The notes beneath the pieces are model-generated. The model was not told where the DNA came from, did not search any database, and saw only the letters and a list, made by a program, of their open reading frames with translations. 64,000 nucleotides of DNA from JAPOXR01 sp965199765. GTDB lineage: Bacteria; Pseudomonadota; Alphaproteobacteria; Rhodobacterales; Rhodobacteraceae. Of this stretch, positions 8,609 to 17,729 are shown one piece after another. The stretch covers positions 806,001-870,000 of the forward strand of contig CBDATC010000001.1 in NCBI GenBank assembly GCA_965199765.1, written 5' to 3'. The position numbers and the translations under genes are program-made. Position 1 is the first letter of the stretch. Each line of letters starts with the position of its first letter.

Positions 8609-9832
8609 TCAGCCGTAAACGCGCTGATCATCTATAACCTTCCCATCGTCGGGCAAAGAACCGATCCCCCGGATCTCCAGATTTACTCGCAGTTTGAAGA
8701 TTGCTGCGGCCGAATCCGCCAGCTGACCTTCTTCTCCACCCTGCGACTCGACCAATACCGTAACGGCGTCCATTTCGCCTTCGCGGGTAACCACAATACG
8801 CGCCCGCTCGATCTCAGCATGCCGGCCGACGAACTCTGCAACTTGCTCCGGTCTAACAAACATTCCCTTGATTTTGGTTGTCTGATCCGCACGGCCCTTC
8901 CAGCCGGAAAGTCGCATATTCGTACGACCGCAGTCGCTTGCACCGGGCAATATCGAAGATAAGTCGCCCGTTGCCAGCCTGATCAGTGGATAATCTTCGC
9001 TCAATAGCGTTACCACGATTTCGCCGACACGACCTTCACTGACCGGATATCCAGTGCCCGGCGTCACGATTTCAACAACAACACCCTCATCGACAATCAG
9101 TCCGGTGTCGGGCATCGTTTCATAGGCGACATTTCCCAACTCAGCAGTGGCATAGCTTTGCAGGCAACGAATACCACGATCCGCGTATTCGGCGCGAAGC
9201 GATGGGAAAAGAGCGCCGCCGCCCACGGCCGCCTTTGTCAATCTGGACAGATCCAGACCCAATTCATCAGATTTGTCGAGAATGACCTTTAGGTAATCAG
9301 GTGTGCCGGCATAGGCTGTAACTCCAATTGCCGCAGCCGCCTTCGCTTGTTGTTCCGTCTGTCCGGGGCCAGCCGGAACCACCGCGGCCCCCACAGCGCG
9401 GGCTCCGCATTCAAACATCAGACCCGCCGGCGTTAAATGGTAGGAGAGACAGTTCTGAACGATATCGCCTTTGCCTATGCCGCAGGCAAATAGAAACCGG
9501 CCGACTCTCCACCAGTCGCTCACTGCGATACCGGGCTCGTAAATCGGACCCGGCGACTGAAAAATCCAAGAAAAATCCGCTGAATCACGCGCCGTCAATC
9601 CGCCCAGAGGCGGCGATTCCGCCTGCATGCGCGAAACTTCTGATTTGCGGAGCACAGGCAGCTTCCTCAGATCATCCGCACAGCGAATATCCATGGGGAC
9701 CACATCAGCTAAGCTCTCTGCATAAGCCGCTGCCCGCTTTGCTTCGGCGACCACCTTCGGAAGCGCCAACGCGATGCCCGCTGCCCGCTCATCGGAGCTG
9801 CGTGTTTCCAATTGATCAAAATGCCGACTCAT
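8609..9832 (-). CDS. Phenylacetate-CoA ligase family AMP-forming enzyme
   Basis: Adenylate-forming CoA ligase of the PaaK-like group (407 residues): it activates a carboxylate with ATP and then transfers it to CoA. Visible family features are YAGTPDYLKVIL, the adenine-contacting LQSYATAELGNVAYE (PaaK-type SxGTTG/YGxTE region) and the hinge/C-terminal domain around KIKGMFVRPEQVAEFVGRH. The ATG at 9832 forms an ATGA overlap with the upstream small gene, so it is the last gene of the long Liv/ligase operon. An aromatic or other hydrophobic acid is the likely substrate. The classic paa degradation genes are not present, so phenylacetate itself is not shown. Confidence 0.8.
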   Translation of the reverse strand: MSRHFDQLETRSSDERAAGIALALPKVVAEAKRAAAYAESLADVVPMDIRCADDLRKLPVLRKSEVSRMQAESPPLGGLTARDSADFSWIFQSPGPIYEPGIAVSDWWRVGRFLFACGIGKGDIVQNCLSYHLTPAGLMFECGARAVGAAVVPAGPGQTEQQAKAAAAIGVTAYAGTPDYLKVILDKSDELGLDLSRLTKAAVGGGALFPSLRAEYADRGIRCLQSYATAELGNVAYETMPDTGLIVDEGVVVEIVTPGTGYPVSEGRVGEIVVTLLSEDYPLIRLATGDLSSILPGASDCGRTNMRLSGWKGRADQTTKIKGMFVRPEQVAEFVGRHAEIERARIVVTREGEMDAVTVLVESQGGEEGQLADSAAAIFKLRVNLEIRGIGSLPDDGKVIDDQRVYG

Positions 9833-10137
9833 GCCTTGATCTCGCACAGTGTGAGAATTTGTCGTCCAGGACCGGATTTGCGAGCGATCTCGTTCCGCAC
9901 TTCCAGTTCAAGCTTCACAGTAACAACATGCCAACCGAGACTTCCCATCGAACTGAGCTGTTCCGCAGACAATCGCCCGCGCACCCGTTCAGTGAGATCA
10001 ACCCATGCGGCATCGGCTGTCTTCAGCTCTTCGATGATCGCTTGCCGAATACAGTCAAACTTCCATTTCGGTATTCTGGTTTGTCCTGTTCGACCCGGCG
10101 AAGGAGTCCGGCACGCAACGCGTTCGTCAGGCATCAA
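9829..10137 (-). CDS. Small conserved protein, DUF6958-like
   Basis: 102-residue cytoplasmic protein. The stretch IPKWKFDCIRQAIIEEL, then VRGRLSAEQLSSMGSLGWH and VVTVKLELEVRNEIAR, resembles a family of small uncharacterised proteins that I recall as DUF6958 (winged-helix-like pattern, function unknown). It is embedded in the operon: it overlaps livF by 4 nt (ATGA) upstream and the ligase gene by 4 nt downstream. Its co-translation with a transporter ATPase and a CoA ligase is the only clue to its role. The family name is from memory and should be checked. Confidence 0.65.
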   Translation of the reverse strand: MMPDERVACRTPSPGRTGQTRIPKWKFDCIRQAIIEELKTADAAWVDLTERVRGRLSAEQLSSMGSLGWHVVTVKLELEVRNEIARKSGPGRQILTLCEIKA

Positions 10138-10958
10138 TTCAGCCAGCGCTTGCGGCGGCGATAGCTGCGGACTTCGCGGAATGACTTTCTTCCGGCCTCG
10201 GACATGCCCAGATAGAACTCTTTGACGTCGGGATTTTCCTGTAAATCACTTGCTCGCCCGTCCATAACAACCCGTCCGGATTCGAGGATGTAACCATAGT
10301 GCGCAAAACGCAGGGCGACATTCGTATTCTGCTCGGCCAACAGAAAACTTACACCTTCCTTTACATTCAGATCATGGACGATTTGAAAAATTTCCTCGAC
10401 CAGCTGTGGCGCCAGTCCCATTGACGGTTCGTCAAGCAATATCGTTTCCGGCCGTGACATCAAAGCCCGTCCAATGACGCACATCTGCTGTTCGCCGCCT
10501 GAAGTGTATCCAGCCTGCGAACGCCTTCGATCTTTCAATCGCGGAAAGTAAGAATAAACCAGATCGAGATCCTCAGCGATTTTTGATCGGCCGTCGGTGC
10601 GGGTGAACGCTCCGGTCAGCAGATTCTCTTCAACCGTCAAATGTTCGAAGCAGTGCCGACCTTCCATGACCTGAATGACTCCCATCCGCACAAGCTCCGA
10701 CGGATTCAGATCCTGCACACTGCGACCACGGTAATTGATGACCCCTTTGGTAACTTCCCCACGCTCGGAATGGAGTAAATTAGACACGGCCTTGAGTGTC
10801 GTGGTTTTGCCTGCGCCGTTGCCGCCGAGCAGCGCTGTGATGCCGCCCTTCGGGACGGTCAGGCTTACACCTTTCAGCACCAGGATCACATGGTTGTAAA
10901 TCACTTCGATATTGTTGACTTCAACCAAGGTCTCCGGCTGTGTGTGGCATTCGGTCAT
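10134..10958 (-). CDS. livF: Branched-chain-type ABC transporter ATP-binding protein (LivF)
   Basis: ATPase of the Liv/HAAT importer family, 274 residues. Walker A is LLGGNGAGKTTTLKAVSN, the signature is TSGGEQQMCVIGRAL (Ser-to-Thr variant at the first position of LSGGEQQM), and Walker B is TILLDEPSMGLAP. The C-terminal extension (KSFREVRSYRRRKRWLN) is longer than in enteric LivF (~237 residues) and is strongly basic. It follows livK after a hairpin-containing gap and overlaps the next small gene. With LivG it forms the nucleotide-binding pair. Confidence 0.88.
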   Translation of the reverse strand: MTECHTQPETLVEVNNIEVIYNHVILVLKGVSLTVPKGGITALLGGNGAGKTTTLKAVSNLLHSERGEVTKGVINYRGRSVQDLNPSELVRMGVIQVMEGRHCFEHLTVEENLLTGAFTRTDGRSKIAEDLDLVYSYFPRLKDRRRSQAGYTSGGEQQMCVIGRALMSRPETILLDEPSMGLAPQLVEEIFQIVHDLNVKEGVSFLLAEQNTNVALRFAHYGYILESGRVVMDGRASDLQENPDVKEFYLGMSEAGRKSFREVRSYRRRKRWLN

Positions 10959-10986
10959 ATCGTAGCCGGTCCTGTGCCTCTGTGAT

Positions 10987-11012
10987 TGTCCGGCCCCAAA
11001 CGAGGCCGGACA
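10987..11012 (-). terminator. Intercistronic hairpin between livK and livF
   Basis: Perfect 9-bp stem TGTCCGGCC/GGCCGGACA with an 8-nt loop and no T tract, immediately after the binding-protein gene. It probably stabilises the upstream message or partly terminates transcription before livF. Confidence 0.6.
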
Positions 11013-11024
11013 TTGGAACTTTTA

Positions 11025-12314
11025 TCAGTTGCAGCTTCGTTTTTCGAGATTGTTTTCTGCTGCATAAGCTTCAGCGTCTGCCTGAATCAGAGGATCAATG
11101 ATCGATTTATCAGATTGAATCACATCTGTTATGATCGACCATTTGCCAGCTTCAGCATCCCACTGCTGCACCCAACCTAAGCCGGGACCGCCATGGTTTT
11201 CGCAGCTCACTGAAAAGCTCGGACTGAAATTGGGAAGCCCCAATCCTGCCATGAGTTCCTCGGTGATGACGAGGTTTTCAAGACCGTCGCGCATCATTCC
11301 GGGAGTTATATCCGCTACGCCATGCATTTCCTGAGCCACGCGCACGGCCTCGGTGGCCAGCACCGCTTGGTAGATGCCGCGCATGTAGAGGACCGTGCCG
11401 ACCTGATCGCCTGAACCTGCGGCAAGTCCGGCGTCAAAGACATGCATTTGCAAGTCATCCATGAGCGGATAATCTTCGCCGATCTGATTGAGCGACAACG
11501 ACTTGTAACCGTGCGCGCGCTCGCCCACCGGCAATACATCATTCTCTGAACCGGACCACCAATTGCCGATGAAATTCTCCATCGGAAAGCGAATGTTCGC
11601 CGCTTCCGTGATGGCCGTCGAATTCATGACACCCCATCCCCACATCAGCAGATAGTCAGGTTTTTCGCGCCGGATCTGCAGCCATTGCGACTTCTGCTCT
11701 TGTCCAGGGGGGTCAACCGGGATGAGCATCAATTCGAACCCGTGTTTCTTGGACAGCTCTTGCAAAGTGCGGATCGGTTCCTTGCCGTAGGCGGAGTTGT
11801 GATAGACCAGTCCGATTTTCTTGTCCGAGATGTCCTGGTCATTCAGGTCAAGAATGTGGTTCACAGCGATGGATGCGCCGTCCCAGTAATGAGCTGGAAA
11901 ACTGAAAATATGACTGAAAATCGTCCCGTCGGCGACGGCGGTTCTACCATATCCCATTGAATGGACTGGAATTCCATCCGCTGTTGCTTTCGGAATAAGC
12001 TGGTAAGTGATGCCCGTCGAAAGCGGCATGTAAACCAGCGATCCCTCGCCTTTGGTCGCCTCGTAGCATTCCACGCCCTTTTGCGTGTTGTAGGCGGTTT
12101 CGCACTGAAGAACGCGGATCGGCACGCCGCCGATTCCGCCGTCCCGCTCGTTCAAAAGCGTCATGTAATCTTCGAAGCCGTCGGCAACCGGAATTCCACC
12201 CGGAGAATAGGGGCCAGTCCGATAACTGAGTGATGGGAACACCAAATCGGCAAATGCCGCCGGGGCTGCCACCGCAGCAATCACCGCGGCCATCACAGTG
12301 AACTTATGTCTCAT
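11025..12314 (-). CDS. livK: Branched-chain-type ABC transporter substrate-binding protein
   Basis: Periplasmic binding protein of the LivJ/LivK class (type I fold), 429 residues. The signal peptide MRHKFTVMAAVIAAVAAPAAFA is followed by DLVFPSLSYRTGPYSPGG. I start at the ATG at 12314 because AGGAGA lies 7 nt upstream and the signal peptide begins there; longer in-frame extensions upstream look non-coding. The motif LLMWGWGVMNSTAITEAA fits the ligand cleft region. Aligned with two CoA ligases in one operon, it probably binds a hydrophobic or aromatic carboxylate rather than a branched-chain amino acid (inference). Confidence 0.87.
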   Translation of the reverse strand: MRHKFTVMAAVIAAVAAPAAFADLVFPSLSYRTGPYSPGGIPVADGFEDYMTLLNERDGGIGGVPIRVLQCETAYNTQKGVECYEATKGEGSLVYMPLSTGITYQLIPKATADGIPVHSMGYGRTAVADGTIFSHIFSFPAHYWDGASIAVNHILDLNDQDISDKKIGLVYHNSAYGKEPIRTLQELSKKHGFELMLIPVDPPGQEQKSQWLQIRREKPDYLLMWGWGVMNSTAITEAANIRFPMENFIGNWWSGSENDVLPVGERAHGYKSLSLNQIGEDYPLMDDLQMHVFDAGLAAGSGDQVGTVLYMRGIYQAVLATEAVRVAQEMHGVADITPGMMRDGLENLVITEELMAGLGLPNFSPSFSVSCENHGGPGLGWVQQWDAEAGKWSIITDVIQSDKSIIDPLIQADAEAYAAENNLEKRSCN

Positions 12315-12369
12315 GATTTTCTCCTGTCTGTGAGAGTGGTTAACAATTACCAGAATTACTGGGTTATTA

Positions 12370-13452
12370 CTAGTTTCCGTGAGGAAACGGCCATAGTCTG
12401 AGTTTCTCTTTAGCAATGCGCCAGAGCTGTGCCATGCCATGCGGTTCGGCAATCAGCACGAAGACAATAAGCGCTCCTACGATCATGAATTCAAGATGCG
12501 TGGCAATCGACGTGTCCCAGCCGAGCACATCGGCTAAAAGGTTCTTAAGCAAAACCGGCAGCAGAACCAGAAAAGCGGCGCCAGCGAACGAACCGAAAAT
12601 CGAGCCCAGACCGCCAACAATGATCATGAACAACACCAAAAATGACTGGTTGATGCCAAAGGCTTCCGTGACCTCCACCGCTCCGAGATACACGCTAAAG
12701 AACAACGCACCGGCGATTCCAATATAAAATGACGAAATCGCGAAAGCCGAAAGTTTCGCCATCAATGGATTCACACCGATGATTTCTGCTGCGATATCCA
12801 TATCCCGGATGGCCATCCAGCTTCGCCCGACCACTCCGCGGGTCAGGTTTCTGGCTGCCCAAGCGAACACAAAGACAAACCCCAGACAGAAAAGATAGGT
12901 TGCCCAAGCTTCGGTGTTCGGACCTGTGACTGCAATTCCTAAAACCGTTCGCTCCGGTGCGGTGATCTGGCCGGAGGCAGAATAATTGTAAAACCATGGC
13001 ACCTTGTTGAACAGCCAAACCAAGAAAAACTGTGCGGCCAAAGTTGCCACAGCAAGATAAAATCCCTTGATTCTGAGCGATGGCAGACCGAACAAGATGC
13101 CTACGCCCGCGGTAACCACACCGGCTAACAGCACACAGAATATAATGTTCAGTTCCGGAAAGGCGGTCATGAATTTGTAGCAGGCATAAGCGCCGACGGC
13201 CATGAAGCCGCCCGACCCGAGAGAAACCTGTCCGCAATATCCGGTTAGAAGATTGAGCCCGAGCGCCGCCATGGTCCACACCAGAAAAGGCACGAAAACA
13301 GCATTCGACCAATAGTCATTGATGAAAAACGGGATCATGCAAAAGGCCAGGACTAAGATGGCATAGTACCGGTACCGATCAAACGCGATCGGAAATGTCT
13401 GAGCATCATCGGGATAAGAGATGCGGAATTCGCCAGCTTCGCGGTAAAACAT
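12370..13452 (-). CDS. livM: Branched-chain-type ABC transporter permease (LivM)
   Basis: Inner-membrane permease with about ten hydrophobic segments, 360 residues. Family features include MAALGLNLLTGYCGQVSLGSGG near residue 80, GRSWMAIRDMDIAAEIIGVN (the coupling-loop region that touches the ATPase) and the late MIIVGGLGSIFGSFAGAAF. It starts 3 nt after the livH stop with GAGAGGGT upstream, so translation is tightly coupled. Confidence 0.92.
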   Translation of the reverse strand: MFYREAGEFRISYPDDAQTFPIAFDRYRYYAILVLAFCMIPFFINDYWSNAVFVPFLVWTMAALGLNLLTGYCGQVSLGSGGFMAVGAYACYKFMTAFPELNIIFCVLLAGVVTAGVGILFGLPSLRIKGFYLAVATLAAQFFLVWLFNKVPWFYNYSASGQITAPERTVLGIAVTGPNTEAWATYLFCLGFVFVFAWAARNLTRGVVGRSWMAIRDMDIAAEIIGVNPLMAKLSAFAISSFYIGIAGALFFSVYLGAVEVTEAFGINQSFLVLFMIIVGGLGSIFGSFAGAAFLVLLPVLLKNLLADVLGWDTSIATHLEFMIVGALIVFVLIAEPHGMAQLWRIAKEKLRLWPFPHGN

Positions 13453-13455
13453 GGC

Positions 13456-14442
13456 TCATACCCTCTCGATGATGCGTTCTCCGAACAAGCCCTGCGGCCT
13501 GAACACCAGGAACACCATTGCAAGCACATAAGCGAACCAGTTTTCGGTGGCGCCGCCGATGAGAGGACCAACCAGGAAATCGAACAGCTTTTCGCCGACA
13601 CCAATAATCAATCCACCGACAATGGCGCCTGGAATCGAGGTGAAACCACCAAGCATCAGCACCGGCAAAGCCTTCAAGGCGATCAAGGAAAGCGAGAATT
13701 GCACGCCGGATTTCGCACCCCACATGATTCCTGCCACCAAGGCGACGAATCCAGCGACCGACCAAACAACCACCCAAATGAAGCGGAGAGAGATGCCAAC
13801 CGACAAGGCTGCCTGATGATCGTCGGCAACCGCGCGAAGCGCTCGTCCAATCTTCGAATACTGCGAAAACAGTGTGAGCGCCGCAACAAGCAGCGCTGCG
13901 ACCAACGCTGCCACGATATCAAGCCTATCAATGAAAAAGCCGTATCCGAGCGCGTCGTAAGTCAATGAATCGATTAAATCCGAAGGACCGACAGGCAGAC
14001 CCACATCCAGCTTCTTGATTTCCGATCCCCACATCAAGTCGCCGAAGCCTTCCAAGAAATAGGCCAGACCGATAGTCGCCATAAAAAGAACCACCGGTTC
14101 TTGGTTGATCAAGTGCTTAAGCACCAGCTTCTCTACGATTATGGCCAGCAGAACCATGACCGCCAAAGCGAGCAGAATCGAAAGCAAGGCCGGAAGGTGC
14201 CAGCCAAAATGATGAACGTTGGTGCCGAAGACCTCGTTGATAACATGTGAAAACGGCACCTGCCCATTCTGGAAACCGACAAGGGTCAGGGCTGCGAACA
14301 AGGCCATGACTCCCTGCGCGTAATTGAAGACACCGGAGGCCTTGAAAATCAGTACGAAACCGAGGGCAACAAGCGCATACAGCACGCCGGTCATCAGACC
14401 GTTAAGCGAAACCTCCAGCGCATACAGAACTTGATCAGGCAA
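13456..14442 (-). CDS. livH: Branched-chain-type ABC transporter permease (LivH)
   Basis: Inner-membrane permease, 328 residues, partner of LivM. Typical segments are SLNGLMTGVLYALVALGFVL at the N-terminus, KIGRALRAVADDHQAALSVG (coupling loop) and KALPVLMLGGFTSIPGAIVG near the C-terminus. The start codon is TTG at 14442, chosen for its strong TAGGAGGCG site 5 nt upstream. It lies 9 nt after livG. Confidence 0.92.
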   Translation of the reverse strand: MPDQVLYALEVSLNGLMTGVLYALVALGFVLIFKASGVFNYAQGVMALFAALTLVGFQNGQVPFSHVINEVFGTNVHHFGWHLPALLSILLALAVMVLLAIIVEKLVLKHLINQEPVVLFMATIGLAYFLEGFGDLMWGSEIKKLDVGLPVGPSDLIDSLTYDALGYGFFIDRLDIVAALVAALLVAALTLFSQYSKIGRALRAVADDHQAALSVGISLRFIWVVVWSVAGFVALVAGIMWGAKSGVQFSLSLIALKALPVLMLGGFTSIPGAIVGGLIIGVGEKLFDFLVGPLIGGATENWFAYVLAMVFLVFRPQGLFGERIIERV

Positions 14443-14451
14443 TAGCGCCTC

Positions 14452-15279
14452 CTAATGCTGGACACCCAGATAGGCGTCAATGACATCTTGATTGCTGCGC
14501 ACTTCATCAGGCGAGCCGTCACCGATCTTTCGACCGTAATCCATCACAACCACTCGATCAGATAAATCCATCACCACACCCATATCGTGTTCAATCAAGG
14601 CGATTGTGGTGCCGAATTCTTCATTCACATCAAGAATGAACCGACTCATGTCTTCTTTTTCTTCGACATTCATGCCGGCCATGGGTTCATCCAACAGGAG
14701 GAGAGACGGTTCCGCCGCAAGCGCCCGGCCAAGCTCGACACGCTTTTGCAAGCCATAAGGCAGCCGTCCCACAGGGGTCTTGCGAATGGCCTGAATCTCC
14801 AGAAAATCAATGATGCGCTCTACCTTTTCGCGATTCTCGGTTTCTTCCCGGTCCGCAAGTCCCCACCATAACATGTGCATCAGGATATTCGCACTCATTC
14901 GAGTGACGCGCCCTGTCATGATGTTATCCAACGTGGTCATGCCCTTGAAAAGCGCAATGTTTTGGAACGTGCGGGCGATTCCCTGTCGGGCGATTTTGTG
15001 CGATGGCAGCGGTGGTCGCACCTTGCCGCGAAAGCGGATTTCGCCTTCCTGCGGATGATAAAATCCACTGATCACATTCAGCATCGACGATTTACCGGCG
15101 CCGTTCGGACCGATGATCGCACGAATTTCACCCTCTAGAATGTCGAAGGTCACATCAGACAGCGCGGTCACACCGCCGAAGCGCAGCGAAACATTGCTGA
15201 TTTCCATAAGCGGACCGCCGATTTTTCGGGTCTGCGGCTCCCGCACCGCATCGTTGTCTTTAGCCATTTCAACCATCAT
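14452..15279 (-). CDS. livG: Branched-chain-type ABC transporter ATP-binding protein (LivG)
   Basis: ATPase of the Liv importer, 275 residues. Walker A is IIGPNGAGKSSMLNVISG, the signature region LPYGLQKRVELGRALAAEP is the LivG-type variant, Walker B is LLLLDEPMAGMN, and the switch His lies in LIEHDMGVVMDLSD. The ATG overlaps the stop of the acyl-CoA synthetase gene by 4 nt (ATGA). A ~25-residue polar N-terminal extension precedes the ATPase fold; an internal ATG (LMEISNVSLRFGG) could be the true start but has a weaker site. Confidence 0.9.
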   Translation of the reverse strand: MMVEMAKDNDAVREPQTRKIGGPLMEISNVSLRFGGVTALSDVTFDILEGEIRAIIGPNGAGKSSMLNVISGFYHPQEGEIRFRGKVRPPLPSHKIARQGIARTFQNIALFKGMTTLDNIMTGRVTRMSANILMHMLWWGLADREETENREKVERIIDFLEIQAIRKTPVGRLPYGLQKRVELGRALAAEPSLLLLDEPMAGMNVEEKEDMSRFILDVNEEFGTTIALIEHDMGVVMDLSDRVVVMDYGRKIGDGSPDEVRSNQDVIDAYLGVQH

Positions 15280-17237
15280 GCCACCTTCTTCTGAAACTGG
15301 GCAGCTCCAGGCGCATCGGCAATCCTTAATGTGGCTGAGATCGTGCCTTTGCGTCCGTCTTCATAGGTGACTTCTGTTTCGGCATGCACGCTTTCCCGGT
15401 CCGAATACAGTGCATCGATCAAATCTTTATACTTGCTTTCTATAAACCGCCGCCGCACTTTGCGGGTGCGGGTCAATTCACCGTCATCGGCATCAAGTTC
15501 TTTGTGCAAAATCAAAAATCGCCGGATTTGGCAGCCCGCCAACATCTCATCTTCTGCAAGGCTTTGATTGATAGCGGAGATCTGGTTCCGCATGATTTCA
15601 TAGACCTGCGGATGGGAAGCTAATTCCTGATAGGAAGAATATACGATGCTGTTGCGCTCGGCCCAATTTCCGACAGCGGTTAAATCGATATTAATGACAG
15701 CGGCACAGTATTCCCGATCGGCTCCGAATACGACTGCCTCAAGAATGTTGGAATAGAATTTCAGCTTGTTTTCCACATATTTTGGCGCGAACATGCGGCC
15801 ATCCTGCATTTTCCCAACATCCTTGGAACGGTCTATGATACGAAGATGGCCTTGTGAATCAAAGAAGCCGGCATCGCCGGTCACAACCCAGCCGTCCGCA
15901 TCCTTTGTCGAAGCCGTCGCTTCTGGATTGCAGTAATACTCAACGAATGACCCCGGCGAGCGATACATCACTTCGCCATCGTCGGCGGTTTTAACCTCGA
16001 CGCCTGGCGTCGGAACTCCCACCGTATCGGGCCGAACCTCTCCGTCCGGCTGCTGGGTGATGAAGACCGAGGCTTCGGTCTGACCATAGAGCTGTTTCAG
16101 ATTGATGCCGATCGAGCGGTAAAATTCAAAAATCTCTGGTCCTATGGCCTCGCCCGCCGTGTAACCCACCCGCACCTTGGTCAATCCAAGCGCGTTGCGC
16201 AATGGTCCATAGACCAGCAGATCGCCAAGCTTGTAGAGCATGCGATCACCTGGCGATACTGACTCGCCGGACATCAGTCTAGGACCGGTTTTCCGGGCAT
16301 GCTTCACAAAAAAATCAAACATGCGCTTCTTCAGCTTTCCGGCATCTTCCATCCGGATGACGATCTGCGTGAGCATGTTTTCAAATATCCGTGGCGGCGC
16401 GAAGTAGTAGGTTGGCCCGATTTCGCGCAAATCGGTCAACATGGTATGCGCGGATTCCGGGCAATTGACGCAGAAACCGGCACAGTAAGCCTGGCCAATG
16501 GAAAAGATGTAATCGCCGACCCAAGCCATCGGCAGATAGGCCAGCACCGAATCGTCATCGCTGAGTTTATCGAACTCTGCCGAGGCTTTTGAAGCTGAAA
16601 TGATGTTGCGATTGGAAAGCACAACCCCTTTCGGATTTCCGGTCGTGCCCGAGGTATACAGCATCACACACGTGGAATCACTGTTAAGGGCCTCTATACG
16701 ACTTTCAAGTTCAGAGGCGAGGATTGGTTCAAGCTTTGCCCCCTCCGCCTGCACCTCGTGCCAGTCATGCATTCTGGAATGATCGTATTTGCGCATTCCT
16801 CTTGGATCAAGGTAGACGATCCGTTCCAGCTTCGGCAATCGGTCCTGCGTTTCCAGAACTTTGTCGACCTGTTCCTGATCTCCGGCGATGACAATGCGGG
16901 CTCCGCAATGATCAAGAACGTATGACATCTCATCCGCCACAGCATCCTGATAGACCGGCACCGGAATTGCGCCATTCATCTGCACGGCAAGCATCGACCA
17001 ATACAGCTTTGGCCGGTTGCGGCCGATCACCGCGACATGATCACCGGGCTGCATGCCCAGCCGCATGAAACCCAAGGCCAGACTGCGGGTTTCACAAGCC
17101 ACATCGTCCCAAGTCCAGCATTGCCAAATGCCGAATTCTTTTTCGCGGTTGGCCGGTTTCTTCCCACGAATCCTCGCATTGCGAAGCAGCAGTGCGGGAA
17201 TGCTGTCTTCCCGTTCGGCGATATCGGATCGACTCAT
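15276..17237 (-). CDS. Long-chain acyl-CoA synthetase-like AMP-forming ligase
   Basis: First gene of the Liv/ligase operon, 653 residues, of the long-chain FadD15-like class. The AMP-binding P-loop is CVMLYTSGTTGNPKGVVLSN. KQLYGQTEASVFITQQ is the YGxTE motif, and GWVVTGDAGFFDSQGHLRI is the late ATP-binding motif followed by the hinge. It activates a carboxylic acid to its CoA ester. The start is the ATG at 17237 behind GGGAGGTG; a TTG is one codon earlier. Genes of this form next to liv genes are common in proteobacteria that take up aromatic or fatty acids. The exact substrate cannot be told from sequence. Confidence 0.87.
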   Translation of the reverse strand: MSRSDIAEREDSIPALLLRNARIRGKKPANREKEFGIWQCWTWDDVACETRSLALGFMRLGMQPGDHVAVIGRNRPKLYWSMLAVQMNGAIPVPVYQDAVADEMSYVLDHCGARIVIAGDQEQVDKVLETQDRLPKLERIVYLDPRGMRKYDHSRMHDWHEVQAEGAKLEPILASELESRIEALNSDSTCVMLYTSGTTGNPKGVVLSNRNIISASKASAEFDKLSDDDSVLAYLPMAWVGDYIFSIGQAYCAGFCVNCPESAHTMLTDLREIGPTYYFAPPRIFENMLTQIVIRMEDAGKLKKRMFDFFVKHARKTGPRLMSGESVSPGDRMLYKLGDLLVYGPLRNALGLTKVRVGYTAGEAIGPEIFEFYRSIGINLKQLYGQTEASVFITQQPDGEVRPDTVGVPTPGVEVKTADDGEVMYRSPGSFVEYYCNPEATASTKDADGWVVTGDAGFFDSQGHLRIIDRSKDVGKMQDGRMFAPKYVENKLKFYSNILEAVVFGADREYCAAVINIDLTAVGNWAERNSIVYSSYQELASHPQVYEIMRNQISAINQSLAEDEMLAGCQIRRFLILHKELDADDGELTRTRKVRRRFIESKYKDLIDALYSDRESVHAETEVTYEDGRKGTISATLRIADAPGAAQFQKKVA

Positions 17238-17729
17238 CAAGCACCTCCCAGCCGCAAACGCGCAAGGTTATTTTCCAACCCCGCGCATTGTTCTGTCATC
17301 CCTTACGGCAGAATCTCTTTTTCGGCAATCAACACCTTAACAATTCGGCACTGCTCGGATGGCGAAACCAATCCGCAGAGAATTGACCGATGCGTTTCCG
17401 CAGGGCACGCGTTTGAGCGCAAAATTTGGTGGAAAAAGCAATCCCGGCTGGAATGAAATGAAGGGAGATGGCAAACTCACTCATGCCGCTCGCTGACATC
17501 AAAGACTTCGTCCGAAGCCAGCGGTTTCAACTCGGAAACCTTTGCGCCGTCCCAAACACAATGATGCCCTGACACAATGGGGCCGACTAAGTCTGGCCAA
17601 AACCGTGCCGCTGGAAAGCGGCGCCCTCAACATGTCGCCAGCGCCGCTGCATTAGACCGTTTTCCCGGGAAATGCCGCAGCAGCTCAGAGGCCGTCCGCA
17701 CCAATATTGGAATCACCGAATAGATGAAG
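17238..17729. other. Intergenic between formate dehydrogenase and the ligase operon
   Basis: About 490 bases. The right-hand part of the region serves the ligase operon as promoter. Just after the fdhA stop, the minus strand holds a frame that is open except for one TGA. It reads FIYSVIPILVRTASELLRHF, then after the TGA WPDLVGPIVSGHHCVWDGAK, ending near 17482. I do not recognise it. It may be a decayed gene once downstream of fdhA, or chance. Confidence 0.4.

Noticed and set aside
9328..10164. A 278-codon plus-strand frame opposite the ligase and DUF6958-like genes
   Set aside because: Rich in Pro, Arg and Ser as expected for antisense of a coding region, with no homology I can see; the minus-strand genes form a tight operon.
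12695..13312. A 205-codon minus-strand frame within livM
   Set aside because: It runs in another frame over conserved LivM membrane segments; the composition is that of a shifted hydrophobic gene.
17610..17655. Selenocysteine at the TGA behind fdhF
   Set aside because: No selenocysteine insertion element was apparent, and fdhF itself uses Cys at the molybdenum ligand position, so selenium use is not suggested.
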